Assembly (NCBI RefSeq): GCF_008041945.1
Contig: NZ_VKAD01000001.1
Coordinates: forward strand, 1,798,001 to 1,862,000
Reading direction: 5' to 3'
DNA length: 64,000 nt
Origin: Reinekea thalattae
Lineage (GTDB): Bacteria > Pseudomonadota > Gammaproteobacteria > Pseudomonadales > Natronospirillaceae
Each line of letters opens with the position of its first letter. Position 1 is the first letter of the stretch. A program made the position numbers and the translations under genes. The notes below the pieces were generated by a model. It ran no database searches. It was given only the letters and a program-made list of their open reading frames with translations, and was not told where the DNA came from. This document shows positions 52,795-62,106 of the stretch, one piece after another.

Positions 52795-55527
52795 TTAGTC
52801 AGGGGTGGCTTCTTTGACTAATTCTGGGAACCGATCCGTCAGGAGCCAGGTAATTTCTTGAAATTCCTTATAGTCCCCAATTTGTCGGCCATTTTTGGCC
52901 ATAGCTTTTCTATGCTCTTTATGAGTAGACGAGTAAAAAATGGCCCAATCAATTGGTGTACCACCTCTGTCATCTTTCGCAGATACTAGCTCTGGATAGT
53001 TATTAGCTAGATATTCGACCGCTGGGTAATTTCCAGCTCGAACAGCAGTGTGTAATACATTGGCTTCATTCGAAGACAATAATTTAATTACTCGGGGGAA
53101 TTGTTGATGTTTGGTGAGCTGTTCAAAGCAGGTTTGGGATCGACTTGCAACTGACGAGTGAAGCGCAGTACGTCCCTTAAAATCCTGATAGTCCAACTCA
53201 GCCCCAGCTAGAATTAGCTTTGCAACAATTTGATCAAATCCATTGTTAGCTGCAAGCATAAGTGGAGTTTGGCGTTTGAAGTCAGCTTTGTTACTCAAAG
53301 ATGGTATGAGTTCAATGAGCAATTCCATTAGTAAATGGTAGTTTTTTTCTACTACATCAAAAGAGAAGCCTACTAAACTCGCGATTTCTTTCATTCTTGG
53401 CAGATCGGAAGCTATCTTAATTAACAAAACTAATATAGATTCGTTACGACCACCAGAAACAGACTTTACCGCGAGGTCTGAGAAATGCTTGTTGATCCAT
53501 TCACATATTTCCTCACGTGCTAATTGCTTACTAGGCTCCATTACAAAGCGAATCACTTCTTTTGGTAACTCAGAAATAATCTCAGCTTTAGGATAACCTA
53601 TGTAAGGTGTGTAAAGGGTCTTACCGAAGTACTCGAACAACCCTGGCACATAGTTTTCAATGACCGGAGATAGGTCGTTCGAATCTTCAAATACCAATCC
53701 ACCAATAAATCTTGAAAATATAGACTCCAATGAATTCAAGTTAAATGTCTTCATCGGTACGGCTAATTCAAGTGAGAGAAGATCTCTTGCGATTCCTCCT
53801 TGATGTTCGCCAAAACAGTAATTTTCTGATACTTCAAGAGCCTTCCTGAATAACTTCCTGGCACCATCAAAGTCATTCCTATACAACTTATGCTTAGCAG
53901 AAAAATCTAGGTAAAATGGCTCAAAAACGTGTCGCTCGGGGTGCTTTTCGAAATGCTGTAAGAGCTCAGAAACTCTAGCCTCAGTATCCTTTTGATAAAA
54001 ACTAAAACCGTCGTTATTGAGAATGGCAGAAAGCTCCAGTATAAATATCTCTAACTTATTCAGGGATGTCGTTTTTACCTCCTTCATTCGCCGAACTAAT
54101 GCCATCCGATTTCTGTAGCTATCTCGTAGAAAAGCAGTTCGATATAGAACATCAAAATCGTTCACTTTCTTCAAATCTTTACCTCGAATGACATTTGGGC
54201 TAGATACTGAAATTTTTTCAGCTTGCGAAGTTATTGATATATCCCGTTTCTTGAGACTCACCTTTCTCTTCAAGTAGTACATTTGGTCTTGCGGTGAGAT
54301 CGGAAACACATCATTGATGTCATTCGTCCCGATTAGCGATCTGAAAGTAATGTTTAAATGTTCTGCAAGGTGACCTTCAATATCAGAAATAACCTCACTT
54401 TGTACTCCTGAAAATACATCATCCTTCAGGAAAAAAGGCACGGAGTTCGCAAAAATTCGGGTTTCTTTTTCTGGTTCCGTCGTTCGCTTTAACGACTGAA
54501 TAGTCAAATTGAAAGACAGTTCCAGGATCTTTATAAGTTGCAACGTCTTGTTTTTTGCAGGATCTGCCGATTTAAACGTGTAGGAATTACCTGAGATTAA
54601 TTTGCACAGATTCTTATAGCCAGCCTCACAGGCCCTTGCGACCTTTAGCCTTTTTACAACAGTACTAATCGATGGCTGAGAATAGCGATTTATCATCAAA
54701 GCTACAAAGTGCAACATGAGGTCTTCATTCAAGTCAGATGGTGAAGCGTTAAGTAAGTTATCAATAACATCACGATCTAGCGGCACTTCATGTTTTAGGA
54801 GGCCTGGCGTCAGTCCTTTTTTGCTTATAAAACCCCTTGCTACTTCGAATTGAGCAACTGCAGGTAGGCTAGTATCAACACTAAACGTACCGTTAAATGT
54901 AAGCTCAAGATCTGTAAAATACTCGTCTATCTTCGATCTAAACGGTGTGGTTTTGCCATCCTTCCAGTTTCGAAGTGTCTTAACTAGAGACTCTTCGTCC
55001 TTGCCACGCTTTGTCAGCCCCATTTGTTGTGCTGTTTTATCTAGTGAGACGCCCATCAAATCGAGGAACCAGTCAACAACCATTTGCACTGGCATTTTAA
55101 GCTCATGACTCTCTCCGAGCTGCTCGGAGAAAGGTAGAAACCAGAAATATCCTCCTGGCATACCTTTGTCTATAGGTGAATCCGACTGCCAGAAGGCGAG
55201 ATGTCGCCCCAGTTGAGGCATGATCAAACAGCTTGCGATGTGATAAACAACCTGGGCATCAGTGATGCCATAGGTCCATGTTTTTAAACGAATATTGTCA
55301 ATAACGGAGCCCGACGACATCAGGTTTTGCATGATGTCGATAGCTTCGGTTTCTTCTATGGCCAGCTCTTCAAAGATCTCTTGAATCAAGTCGGCTACTT
55401 TCTGCTGGTGTTCCATAAACACACCAGTACGGGCTAACAGTGATTTCTTCTTCTTGGGACTGTATTGCAAACCCAAAGCAGAATGCACGCTGAGTATTAT
55501 TTTTTCAAATGAGGGGAATGAAGCCAT
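52795..55527 (-). CDS. Large ankyrin-repeat protein of unknown function
   Basis: 910 aa, ATG with AGGA 8 bases upstream. Residues 1-150 are unrecognised. At about 151-204 a segment (VDWFLDLMGVSLDKTAQQMG ... LRNWKDGKTTPFRSKIDEYF) looks like a Cro/XRE-type helix-turn-helix. Residues 210-740 are helical and unassigned. The C-terminal region 747-870 holds three to four ankyrin repeats (RQTPLMLAANNGFDQIVAKLI, GRTALHSSVASRS, NVLHTAVRAGNYPAVEYLANN, GTPIDWAIFYSS). No NTPase or nuclease motif was found. It is the first and largest gene of the inserted cluster; it may sense or scaffold (inference). Confidence 0.75.
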   Translation of the reverse strand: MASFPSFEKIILSVHSALGLQYSPKKKKSLLARTGVFMEHQQKVADLIQEIFEELAIEETEAIDIMQNLMSSGSVIDNIRLKTWTYGITDAQVVYHIASCLIMPQLGRHLAFWQSDSPIDKGMPGGYFWFLPFSEQLGESHELKMPVQMVVDWFLDLMGVSLDKTAQQMGLTKRGKDEESLVKTLRNWKDGKTTPFRSKIDEYFTDLELTFNGTFSVDTSLPAVAQFEVARGFISKKGLTPGLLKHEVPLDRDVIDNLLNASPSDLNEDLMLHFVALMINRYSQPSISTVVKRLKVARACEAGYKNLCKLISGNSYTFKSADPAKNKTLQLIKILELSFNLTIQSLKRTTEPEKETRIFANSVPFFLKDDVFSGVQSEVISDIEGHLAEHLNITFRSLIGTNDINDVFPISPQDQMYYLKRKVSLKKRDISITSQAEKISVSSPNVIRGKDLKKVNDFDVLYRTAFLRDSYRNRMALVRRMKEVKTTSLNKLEIFILELSAILNNDGFSFYQKDTEARVSELLQHFEKHPERHVFEPFYLDFSAKHKLYRNDFDGARKLFRKALEVSENYCFGEHQGGIARDLLSLELAVPMKTFNLNSLESIFSRFIGGLVFEDSNDLSPVIENYVPGLFEYFGKTLYTPYIGYPKAEIISELPKEVIRFVMEPSKQLAREEICEWINKHFSDLAVKSVSGGRNESILVLLIKIASDLPRMKEIASLVGFSFDVVEKNYHLLMELLIELIPSLSNKADFKRQTPLMLAANNGFDQIVAKLILAGAELDYQDFKGRTALHSSVASRSQTCFEQLTKHQQFPRVIKLLSSNEANVLHTAVRAGNYPAVEYLANNYPELVSAKDDRGGTPIDWAIFYSSTHKEHRKAMAKNGRQIGDYKEFQEITWLLTDRFPELVKEATPD

Positions 55528-55549
55528 AAGTGATCCTTTTGCTAATTTA

Positions 55550-55577
55550 GAGGCTATTAGCTCATTCCTTGAGGCTA
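55550..55577. promoter_or_regulatory. Direct repeat GAGGCTA x2 upstream of the ankyrin gene
   Basis: GAGGCTA at 55550-55556 and 55571-55577, 21 bp apart (two helical turns), 23-50 bp before the ankyrin ATG (minus strand). Possible operator, perhaps for the HTH-like region of the ankyrin protein. Confidence 0.35.
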
Positions 55578-55617
55578 AATATCAGAGAAAAGTTGGTGCC
55601 ACCTCTTATTTTTAAAA

Positions 55618-55696
55618 TTAAGTTTGGCGTTTTTGTTGAGAAGATATCGGGGTTGATAAGATTTAGTTTAACTAATTTTGAGATGCAGACTCATTT
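55618..55696 (+). repeat. Right 79-bp direct repeat
   Basis: In the frame of the MFS gene it reads LSLAFLLRRYRG and stop, a tail without the rest of the gene. On the minus strand it encodes the end of the intact 119-aa lipoprotein gene (NESASQN and stop). 68 of 79 positions equal the left copy, without gaps. Confidence 0.9.
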
Positions 55697-56031
55697 AAGC
55701 TGCGAAGCGTTTTATCTGTCTGTAAAAGAGCTTTTGCTTTAAATGCGGCTTCCGTTTCTGGGTACTTATCAACAACGTAATTGAGCACACCTAAGGCATA
55801 AGCTGACTCTCCTAACTTCATATAATTATCAGCTTTTAACAACATTAAATTGGCAGTATCTTCATCGGAGTAATTATATTTAATTAAAGAATACTCAATT
55901 TTCCGTAATGACTCCTCATAGTTTCCTTCGTCATTGGCATTATAAGAATTGCTTGCAGAAGCCGGGGCTAAAGAGCACCCAGACATTATTAAAATTACTG
56001 CAGCCAATAATGCGATAGTATATTTATTCAT
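55672..56031 (-). CDS. Small TPR-like lipoprotein
   Basis: 119 aa with a signal peptide and lipobox (ILIMSGC). The mature part contains a helical repeat region similar to tetratricopeptide/tol-pal-type repeats (NYEESLRKIEYSL, NLMLLKADNYMKLGESAYALGVLNYVVDKYPETEAAFKAKALLQ). It is probably an outer-membrane-anchored periplasmic protein; function unknown. Its last 25 bp lie in the right 79-bp repeat, so its original neighbour was probably the MFS gene, convergent with it. Confidence 0.75.
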   Translation of the reverse strand: MNKYTIALLAAVILIMSGCSLAPASASNSYNANDEGNYEESLRKIEYSLIKYNYSDEDTANLMLLKADNYMKLGESAYALGVLNYVVDKYPETEAAFKAKALLQTDKTLRSLNESASQN

Positions 56032-56298
56032 AATTTCCTCTTTAGAAACGCCATAATCACCGACTAAAAGTGAGCAATGATTTATAGTCTGGTAATAACT
56101 AAACCTATTCTTTGTTAACGCTGTGTTAACCTGACTCCACCGTCAAGCTACACTATTTTTAATTAAGTTTCTAGAAAGCTAGCAGGCTTACGACGACGGC
56201 CTCAATTATCTTTTCATAATAAATTACCGCTACCGATTCTTAATCGGTAGCGGAAAACTAGCTTTAGCTATTTATTTAGCCCTGTCACTTAATCTTAC
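56032..56298. other. Intergenic region between the lipoprotein gene and glmS
   Basis: 267 bp without an ORF. ACCGCTACCGATTC / AATCGGTAGCGG (56225-56251) forms a strong hairpin (arms CCGCTACCGATT / AATCGGTAGCGG, 3-bp centre) that is a likely transcript end for glmS on the minus strand. Confidence 0.55.
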
Positions 56299-58131
56299 TT
56301 ACTCAACCGTAACAGCTTTTGCGAGGTTACGAGGCTGGTCGACGTCGGTGCCTTTAATCAGCGCGACGTGGTAAGCCAACAGTTGCATCGGCACGGTGTA
56401 GAAAATCGGTGCGGTGATTTCGTTAACGTGCGGCATGGAAATAATTTTCATATTTTCAGAGGCTTCGAAGCCTGCTTTTTCGTCGGCGAAGACATACAGT
56501 TGACCGCCGCGTGCGCGCACTTCTTCGACATTAGATTTTAGTTTTTCTAACAGGTCGTTGTTTGGTGCAATAACGACGACTGGCATTTCTGCGTCGATCA
56601 AGGCAAGCGGGCCGTGCTTTAATTCTCCGGCGGCATACGCTTCGGCGTGAATGTATGAAATTTCTTTCAGTTTTAGCGCCGCTTCCATGGCGATTGGGTA
56701 GTATTCGCCACGACCTAAAAACAGCGTGTGGTGTTTGTCGGCAAAGTCTTCGGCCAGTGTTTCAATTTCGTTGTCGTACGCGAGGGCACTTTCAATGTGT
56801 ACTGGCAGTGCGTGTAACTCTTTAACGATTTCTGCTTCACGTTTGGCGTCGATACGGCCTTGGTGTTTACCGATTGCGGTAACCAGCATCAGCATGGCCG
56901 CCAATTGAGTAGTAAAGGCTTTGGTAGAAGCCACGCCAATTTCGGTGCCGGCGCGGGTCATAAAGGCGATGTCCGATTCGCGCACCAAAGAAGAACCGGA
57001 TACGTTACAGATAGTCATTACTGCCATGTAACCTTTCTCTTTTGCGATGCGCAGTGCGGCTAAGGTGTCGGCAGTTTCACCCGACTGTGACAGCGTAATC
57101 AGTAAGCTGTTTGGGCGCGTAACAAATTCGCGGTAGCGGAATTCGGAAGCGATTTCGACATCGCAACTGACGCCAGCAATCGATTCAAACCAGTAACGTG
57201 CTGCCATGCCAGAATTATAAGAAGTACCGCAAGCAATAATTTGTACGTGCTCAACCTTGGTTAAAATTTCGACCGCGTTAACGCCAATGCTTTCGGTAAT
57301 GACTGAGTCTTTTGTGACTCGACCTTCGATAACATTCTTCATTGACTCTGGCTGTTCAAAAATTTCTTTTTGCATAAAGTGACGATACTGGCCTTTGGTG
57401 CCTGCGTCTTGCTCAGCGGTTGACTCAACTACTTCACGCTCAACGGGCTTACCGTTTACGTCGATCACTTTAACATCGCGACGGGTAATTTCGGCAACGT
57501 CACCTTCTTCTAAATAACTAAAGCGACGAGTAACAGAAAGCAGCGCTAGTTGGTCGGACGCTAAAAAGTTTTCACCCACGCCGTAACCAATCACTATCGG
57601 GCTACCTGAACGGGCAACAACAATTCGCTCAGGGTCGTTGCGATCTAAAATTACCGTGCCGTATGCGCCTTCTAATTGCGCGGCAGTTTTGTGCAGTGCT
57701 TCGATAAGCGTTTCTGACGTTCGGTATTCCCACTCAACCAAATGCGCGATAACTTCAGTATCGGTTTCTGAGCTGAACACATAACCACGCTCTTTTAATA
57801 TTTCGCGCAAGCTTTCGTAGTTTTCGATAATGCCGTTATGCACGACAGAAATATCGCCAGAAATATGTGGGTGAGCGTTTGCCTCAGAAGGTTCACCATG
57901 CGTAGCCCAACGAGTGTGCGCAATACCAGTGCCGCCAGTGACGCCTTGCTGCTCAACGGCGTCGGCCAATTCTTGCACCTTGCCTAAGCGGCGCACACGA
58001 GTCAGATTTTTTTCGCTGTCGACCACGGCAACACCAGCAGAGTCGTAACCGCGATATTCTAAACGGCGTAAACCTTCGACTAAAATTTCGGCGACATCAC
58101 GTTGAGCTACGGCTCCAACTATTCCACACAT
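56299..58131 (-). CDS. glmS: Glutamine-fructose-6-phosphate aminotransferase
   Basis: 610 aa, full length. The N-terminal Ntn glutaminase domain begins MCGIVGAV with the catalytic cysteine after Met; [18 protein letters not shown] and the [10 protein letters not shown]-type region ([12 protein letters not shown]) bind glutamine. Two SIS sugar-isomerase domains follow ([31 protein letters not shown]), and the C-terminus [15 protein letters not shown] is typical. It makes glucosamine-6-phosphate, the first step to UDP-GlcNAc. The DeoR regulator gene lies 90 bp upstream on the same strand, and glmU further up. Confidence 0.98.
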   Translation of the reverse strand: MCGIVGAVAQRDVAEILVEGLRRLEYRGYDSAGVAVVDSEKNLTRVRRLGKVQELADAVEQQGVTGGTGIAHTRWATHGEPSEANAHPHISGDISVVHNGIIENYESLREILKERGYVFSSETDTEVIAHLVEWEYRTSETLIEALHKTAAQLEGAYGTVILDRNDPERIVVARSGSPIVIGYGVGENFLASDQLALLSVTRRFSYLEEGDVAEITRRDVKVIDVNGKPVEREVVESTAEQDAGTKGQYRHFMQKEIFEQPESMKNVIEGRVTKDSVITESIGVNAVEILTKVEHVQIIACGTSYNSGMAARYWFESIAGVSCDVEIASEFRYREFVTRPNSLLITLSQSGETADTLAALRIAKEKGYMAVMTICNVSGSSLVRESDIAFMTRAGTEIGVASTKAFTTQLAAMLMLVTAIGKHQGRIDAKREAEIVKELHALPVHIESALAYDNEIETLAEDFADKHHTLFLGRGEYYPIAMEAALKLKEISYIHAEAYAAGELKHGPLALIDAEMPVVVIAPNNDLLEKLKSNVEEVRARGGQLYVFADEKAGFEASENMKIISMPHVNEITAPIFYTVPMQLLAYHVALIKGTDVDQPRNLAKAVTVE

Positions 58132-58221
58132 AATTTGTTCCTCTTTTTAATATCGTTAAATTCTGTTTTTAATTTAATTGTTAAAATATTTTTTAAATTT
58201 TATTTCGCAAGTCGCTGCAAT

Positions 58222-58992
58222 CTATTTGCTCTCAGCGAGAATAACCGTCACACCCTTGGCGCGAATCTGCTCGACAATCGCCGGATCTAATTGGCTGTCG
58301 GTCACTAAGGTCGATATCTGCTGCCAAGCCAATTCTAAGTTATGAATTTTTCGGCCAATCTTGTTTGATTCGGCAAGCACGATCACCTCACGTGCGACAT
58401 CGGCCATGACACGACTTAAGCCCACCAACTCGTTAAAGGTGGTGGTGCCACGTTCAACATCGATGCCATCGGCACCAATAAAGAGTTGGTCGAAGTCGTA
58501 TTGGCGCAACGCCTGTTCCGCGATTTGACCTTGGAAGGCTTCAGAGTGTGGGTCCCATGTGCCGCCGGGCATCAACAAGGTTGGCTCGTTTTCTAATTCA
58601 CGCAGGCTTGCGGCTATGGCGAGAGAATTGGTCATCACCACCAGCCCCTGCTTTTTAGCAAATTCAGGCAGCATCGCCGCGGTAGTACTGCCGCTGTCGA
58701 TAATAATTCGGTTGTGGTCACGAATAAGCTGAGCCGCGGCTACGGCGATCGATTTTTTACGAACCGAAAGTTCTTCATCTGCCGTTTCGTTGATTAATTC
58801 TTTAGGTAACGGTACCGCACCGCCATAACGGCGCAGCAAAAGGCCACTGGCTTCTAAACTGGCTAAGTCTTTACGCACGGTCACTTCAGAGGTTTGCAGC
58901 TGCTTAGCAAGCTCATCAACCTTAACCTCACCCTGTAAGGCAAGCTGGTCGAGAATTAGTCGTCGGCGCTGCTGAGTGTTTCGTTTGGACAT
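58222..58992 (-). CDS. DeoR-family regulator in the glm cluster
   Basis: 256 aa. N-terminal DeoR winged helix (RRRLILDQLALQGEVKVDELAKQLQTSEVTVRKDLASLEASGLLLRRYGGA) and a C-terminal sugar-phosphate sensor domain (DSGSTTAAMLPEFAKK, FIGADGID, VLAESNKIGRK). Regulators of this group sit between glmU and glmS in many Pseudomonas- and Oceanospirillales-type genomes and probably respond to an amino-sugar phosphate. It is the likely regulator of glmS directly downstream. Confidence 0.92.
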   Translation of the reverse strand: MSKRNTQQRRRLILDQLALQGEVKVDELAKQLQTSEVTVRKDLASLEASGLLLRRYGGAVPLPKELINETADEELSVRKKSIAVAAAQLIRDHNRIIIDSGSTTAAMLPEFAKKQGLVVMTNSLAIAASLRELENEPTLLMPGGTWDPHSEAFQGQIAEQALRQYDFDQLFIGADGIDVERGTTTFNELVGLSRVMADVAREVIVLAESNKIGRKIHNLELAWQQISTLVTDSQLDPAIVEQIRAKGVTVILAESK

Positions 58993-59161
58993 TTTAAAAC
59001 CAATTAACTTTCGAATCGAAACTTATTCTAGTTTTATCGTTCCGTTTGGCAAGTTATTTTTTAGCTTTTTGCACCTTTCTATACAAAAGTGCGTCCTTGT
59101 TGGCGCTTTTTAATTGCCGCTTACTTAATTACCATCCACCGCATTTAGCGCTAAAAACGCA

Positions 59162-59195
59162 AAAAGCCCCGTACGGCATAACCGACGGGGCTTTT
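59162..59195. terminator. Bidirectional-looking terminator between glmU and the DeoR gene
   Basis: AAAAGCCCCGT / ACGGGGCTTTT (59162-59172 and 59185-59195) with a 12-base loop. It ends glmU on the minus strand, so the regulator and glmS need their own promoter. Confidence 0.85.
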
Positions 59196-59281
59196 AAACT
59201 GCTGAGCTGTTTCAGCTTCTAGTCTGTTTGAATTTCTAGTCTTCTAATGTTCTTCTAATAACCTTTTAAGAGCAAAGAGCA

Positions 59282-60646
59282 CTAGGTGTCCTTCTTGGTT
59301 GGCCGCTGCCAATTTTCAATACTGGTTTGCTTAACACGGGTCACCGCCAACACGCCTTCAGGCACATCGCGAGTGATGGTTGCACCTGCGCCAACGGTGG
59401 CGTTTTTACCAACAGTGACTGGCGCGACTAACTGGCTATCGCTGCCAATAAAGGCGCCGTCTTCAATATGGGTGTGGTGTTTGTTGGCGCCATCGTAGTT
59501 ACAAGTAATAGCACCGGCACCGATGTTCACCTTTTCACCAACGGTGGCATCACCAACGTAAGAAAGGTGATTCACTTTACTGCCTTTGCCAATAAAGGCT
59601 TTTTTGATTTCGACAAAGTTACCGATTTTAGAGTTGTCGGCAAGCTCGGCACCGGGACGTAAACGCGCAAATGGGCCAACCGTCACCTGTTCACCTAAGC
59701 TGGCATTTTCGATCACACTGTTAGCTTCAATCACACTGCCAGCACCAATGCTCGCATCACTGATAATGCAGTTGGCACCAATAGTAACGTTGTCGCCTAA
59801 CTGCACATTGCCATTAAAAACACAGTTTATGTCGATGATGCAGTCTTGCCCTGCAGTTAAATTACCGCGCACATCCAAGCGAGCAGGGTCACGCAGAGTG
59901 ACGCCATCGGTCATTAAACCATTAGCAATTTGCTGCTGGTGCCAACGCTCTAATTGCGCCAGCTGTAGGCGATTGTTAACGCCGAGGGTTTCGTGCTCTT
60001 GCATCGGGTGCACGGTATTAACCTTAACGTCGTTAGCAACCGCCATGGCGATTAAATCGGTTAGGTAATATTCACCCTGAGCGTTGTTGTTTTTCAGCTT
60101 TGGTAACCATTGATGTAATGCCTGGGCTGGCACCGCCATGATGCCGCTGTTGACTTCGGTAATGGCAAGCTCGGCTTCACTGGCGTCTTTCTGTTCGACG
60201 ATAGCCTGCACTTCGCCTTGCTCGTTTCGCACGATGCGGCCATAGCCGGTTGGGTCTTCAGTAATGACCGTTAATAAACCCATACTACTTTCACCAACTT
60301 TCGCCACCAATGCTTTGAGGGTATCTGGTTGGGTTAAGGGTACATCGCCATACAAAATAAGCACCGCGCCATCTGCTGGCAAGTTTGGTAATGCTTGAGC
60401 CACGGCGTGGCCGGTACCGAGCTGCTCCGCTTGTAAACAAAATTTGATCGAGGCATCTGCAAAATAGGCTTTTACCTGTTCTGCACCGTGACCGACAACA
60501 AGGTTGATGTCATCACTAAAGTGGCGTGCAGTGTCGACTACATGAGCCGCCAGCGGTTTACCAGCCAAGGTGTGTAAGACTTTCGGTAAAGCCGATTTCA
60601 TGCGTGAGCCTTGGCCTGCAGCCAACACAACGATGCTAACGTCCAT
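59282..60646 (-). CDS. glmU: Bifunctional GlmU (GlcN-1-P acetyltransferase / GlcNAc-1-P uridylyltransferase)
   Basis: 454 aa. The N-terminal pyrophosphorylase domain has [32 protein letters not shown] and EVNSGIMAV; the C-terminal left-handed beta-helix domain has [29 protein letters not shown] and [19 protein letters not shown]. It produces UDP-N-acetylglucosamine for peptidoglycan and LPS. The promoter side (60647-60790) carries a 15-bp tandem repeat and a hairpin. The atp operon that often precedes glmU is not here; an AEC transporter gene lies upstream instead. Confidence 0.98.
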   Translation of the reverse strand: MDVSIVVLAAGQGSRMKSALPKVLHTLAGKPLAAHVVDTARHFSDDINLVVGHGAEQVKAYFADASIKFCLQAEQLGTGHAVAQALPNLPADGAVLILYGDVPLTQPDTLKALVAKVGESSMGLLTVITEDPTGYGRIVRNEQGEVQAIVEQKDASEAELAITEVNSGIMAVPAQALHQWLPKLKNNNAQGEYYLTDLIAMAVANDVKVNTVHPMQEHETLGVNNRLQLAQLERWHQQQIANGLMTDGVTLRDPARLDVRGNLTAGQDCIIDINCVFNGNVQLGDNVTIGANCIISDASIGAGSVIEANSVIENASLGEQVTVGPFARLRPGAELADNSKIGNFVEIKKAFIGKGSKVNHLSYVGDATVGEKVNIGAGAITCNYDGANKHHTHIEDGAFIGSDSQLVAPVTVGKNATVGAGATITRDVPEGVLAVTRVKQTSIENWQRPTKKDT

Positions 60647-60690
60647 AAGGTTCCTATTGCTTCAATTCTGTACTGGGGCGAACCCAATAG

Positions 60691-60760
60691 ATAAAGGTGA
60701 ATGTTATAAAAGTAGATATTATAAAGGCGAATGTTATAAAGACGAAGGTTATAAAGATAG
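60691..60760. repeat. 15-bp tandem repeat in the glmU upstream region
   Basis: Four full units and one partial unit of the pattern ATAAAGGYGAATGTT: 60691, 60706, 60721, 60736 and 60751 (10 bp). Units differ by a few bases. On the minus strand, towards glmU (start at 60646), each unit contributes TTTAT-type words, one giving TATAAT, so the array may overlap or replicate a -10 region. Confidence 0.85.
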
Positions 60761-60763
60761 TGC

Positions 60764-60785
60764 TGGCCGCCATTCTAGGCGGCCA
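60764..60785. terminator. Hairpin TGGCCGCC / GGCGGCCA downstream of the AEC gene
   Basis: Perfect 8-bp GC-rich arms with loop ATTCTA. It lies 47 bp after the AEC transporter stop (minus strand). There is no clear T run, so termination is probable but not certain. Confidence 0.5.
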
Positions 60786-60831
60786 CGATGAAATGGCAAG
60801 TCAGTCAGTCGAGGCGCTTCTGAATTAGGTG

Positions 60832-61782
60832 TTAAATCCACTGCCATGCTTTCATTAATGAAAGTCCGATGCTGGTAGAGATCAGGCTGAAGACAGTAGT
60901 AATGGCGATAATATTGGCGGCTAAGCTGGCGTTGCCGCCCATCGCGCGCACCATCATATAGCTGGCAGCAGCGGTCGGTGTCGCCATCATTAAATACATC
61001 ACGCCCAGTTCCATACCTCTAAAGCCAAACCAGTACGCTAAAGCCGCAGCGCCATAAGGCAATACCACTAACTTTAACAGTGTCGCCCAAGCGGAAACCT
61101 TGCCAGCCGAAACCAAACCGGCCCAAGAAAGCGTCGCGCCAATGCTCAGCAACGCAATCGGCAGTGTCATTTGCGCCATGTACTTGGCGGCACCTAAGGC
61201 AAATTGCGGTACTGGAATGCCAGACACACGCCAAACGCCAGCAAGAATAATGGCGATGATCAGTGGGTTTTTTACCAATGCCAGAGTAGAAGAAAGAATA
61301 GGGTTGCCACTTGATTGCTGGCCAGACCATTGATTCAGCGTGATCACCGCTAAAATGTTATACAGCAGAGACAACACCGCCAAATAGATAGCCGCCAAGG
61401 TAGCACCGTCGTCGCCAAAAGCACTGATGCAAAAGGCGATACCGACAATGCCCATATTGCCGCGAAACGCACCCTGCACAAAAACACCGCGCTCTTCTCG
61501 AAAATTAATAATCCAACGGCTAAACAGTGTCAGCAGAACAAACGAGGCCAACGTAAAGCCGACACCATAGACGATAATTGTCCAATCGATATGCTCGGTG
61601 GTATCGGCGCTCACTATATTGATAAATAACAGCGACGGCAGGCCAACGTTAAACACTAGCTTAGAAGCCGATTGGTTAAACGCTTCGTTGATCCAGCCTA
61701 AGCGTTTGAAGTAAACACCTAATACAACAACCAAAGCAATGGGTAGGGTGATTTGGAGCGAGAACAAAATATTGGCGAGCAC
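60832..61782 (-). CDS. AEC-family (auxin efflux carrier-like) transporter
   Basis: 316 aa from GTG 61782-61780, preceded by GAGG at suitable distance. Ten predicted membrane helices in two halves, with the family features GVYFKRLGWINEAFNQSASKLVFNVGLPSLLFINI at the N-terminus and RGNMGIVGIAFCISAFG in the first half. Bacterial AEC proteins such as MdcF/MleP transport malonate, malate or other carboxylates. The substrate is unknown. It runs towards glmU, separated from it by a hairpin and the 15-bp repeat. Confidence 0.88.
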   Translation of the reverse strand: MLANILFSLQITLPIALVVVLGVYFKRLGWINEAFNQSASKLVFNVGLPSLLFINIVSADTTEHIDWTIIVYGVGFTLASFVLLTLFSRWIINFREERGVFVQGAFRGNMGIVGIAFCISAFGDDGATLAAIYLAVLSLLYNILAVITLNQWSGQQSSGNPILSSTLALVKNPLIIAIILAGVWRVSGIPVPQFALGAAKYMAQMTLPIALLSIGATLSWAGLVSAGKVSAWATLLKLVVLPYGAAALAYWFGFRGMELGVMYLMMATPTAAASYMMVRAMGGNASLAANIIAITTVFSLISTSIGLSLMKAWQWI

Positions 61783-62106
61783 TGACGACCTCTATAATAA
61801 CGGCGGTTACCAATAACGAAATGACCAGTAACGGGATTACCGAATTCGATGAGCCTTTGGAACTGTTAGTTTCGTAATTTAATGTCGTAGTAACACGTCG
61901 ATGCAAAGCACCGAAAATGGCCTAACGAACAGGAGCGCCAGCTTATCAGATATTCTGCAAATACGTGTGGCAGAAATATTGATCATAGACAAGCGAGTCA
62001 ACTTTTACCAAATACATCAACCCGCTGCTGCACTACTTATTTAGCTATTTAGTTTTAGTGCAACAACAGATAGTACAACAGTAGGCGTTGCTCATTCTCA
62101 ACTGGC
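61783..62106. other. Intergenic region between the AEC and DUF3461 genes
   Basis: 324 bp; no ORF with coding character. It should hold the AEC promoter and the end of the DUF3461 transcript. Similar words CCAATAACG and CCAGTAACGG at 61810-61836 are too short to interpret. Confidence 0.4.

Larger units (their letters stand above)
50676..55696. mobile_element. Putative insertion of about 4.9 kb bounded by 79-bp direct repeats
   Basis: The block carries a minus-strand cluster (ankyrin protein, 103-aa protein, radical SAM enzyme, 71-aa protein) between two ungapped 79-bp repeats, 68/79 identical. Each repeat contains the 3' ends of two convergent genes, MFS and a small lipoprotein, so removing one repeat plus the block would restore a normal convergent junction. 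No integrase or transposase is inside, so the mechanism (site-specific, homologous between flanks, or helper-dependent) is open. The interior looks more AT-rich than the phn genes to the left. Confidence 0.75.

Noticed and set aside
60570-60791. Plus-strand ORF with a repeated pentapeptide (YKGEC-like) across the 15-bp repeat
   Set aside because: The periodic peptide is simply the 15-bp tandem DNA repeat read in frame; the rest is antisense to glmU and there is no ribosome binding site.
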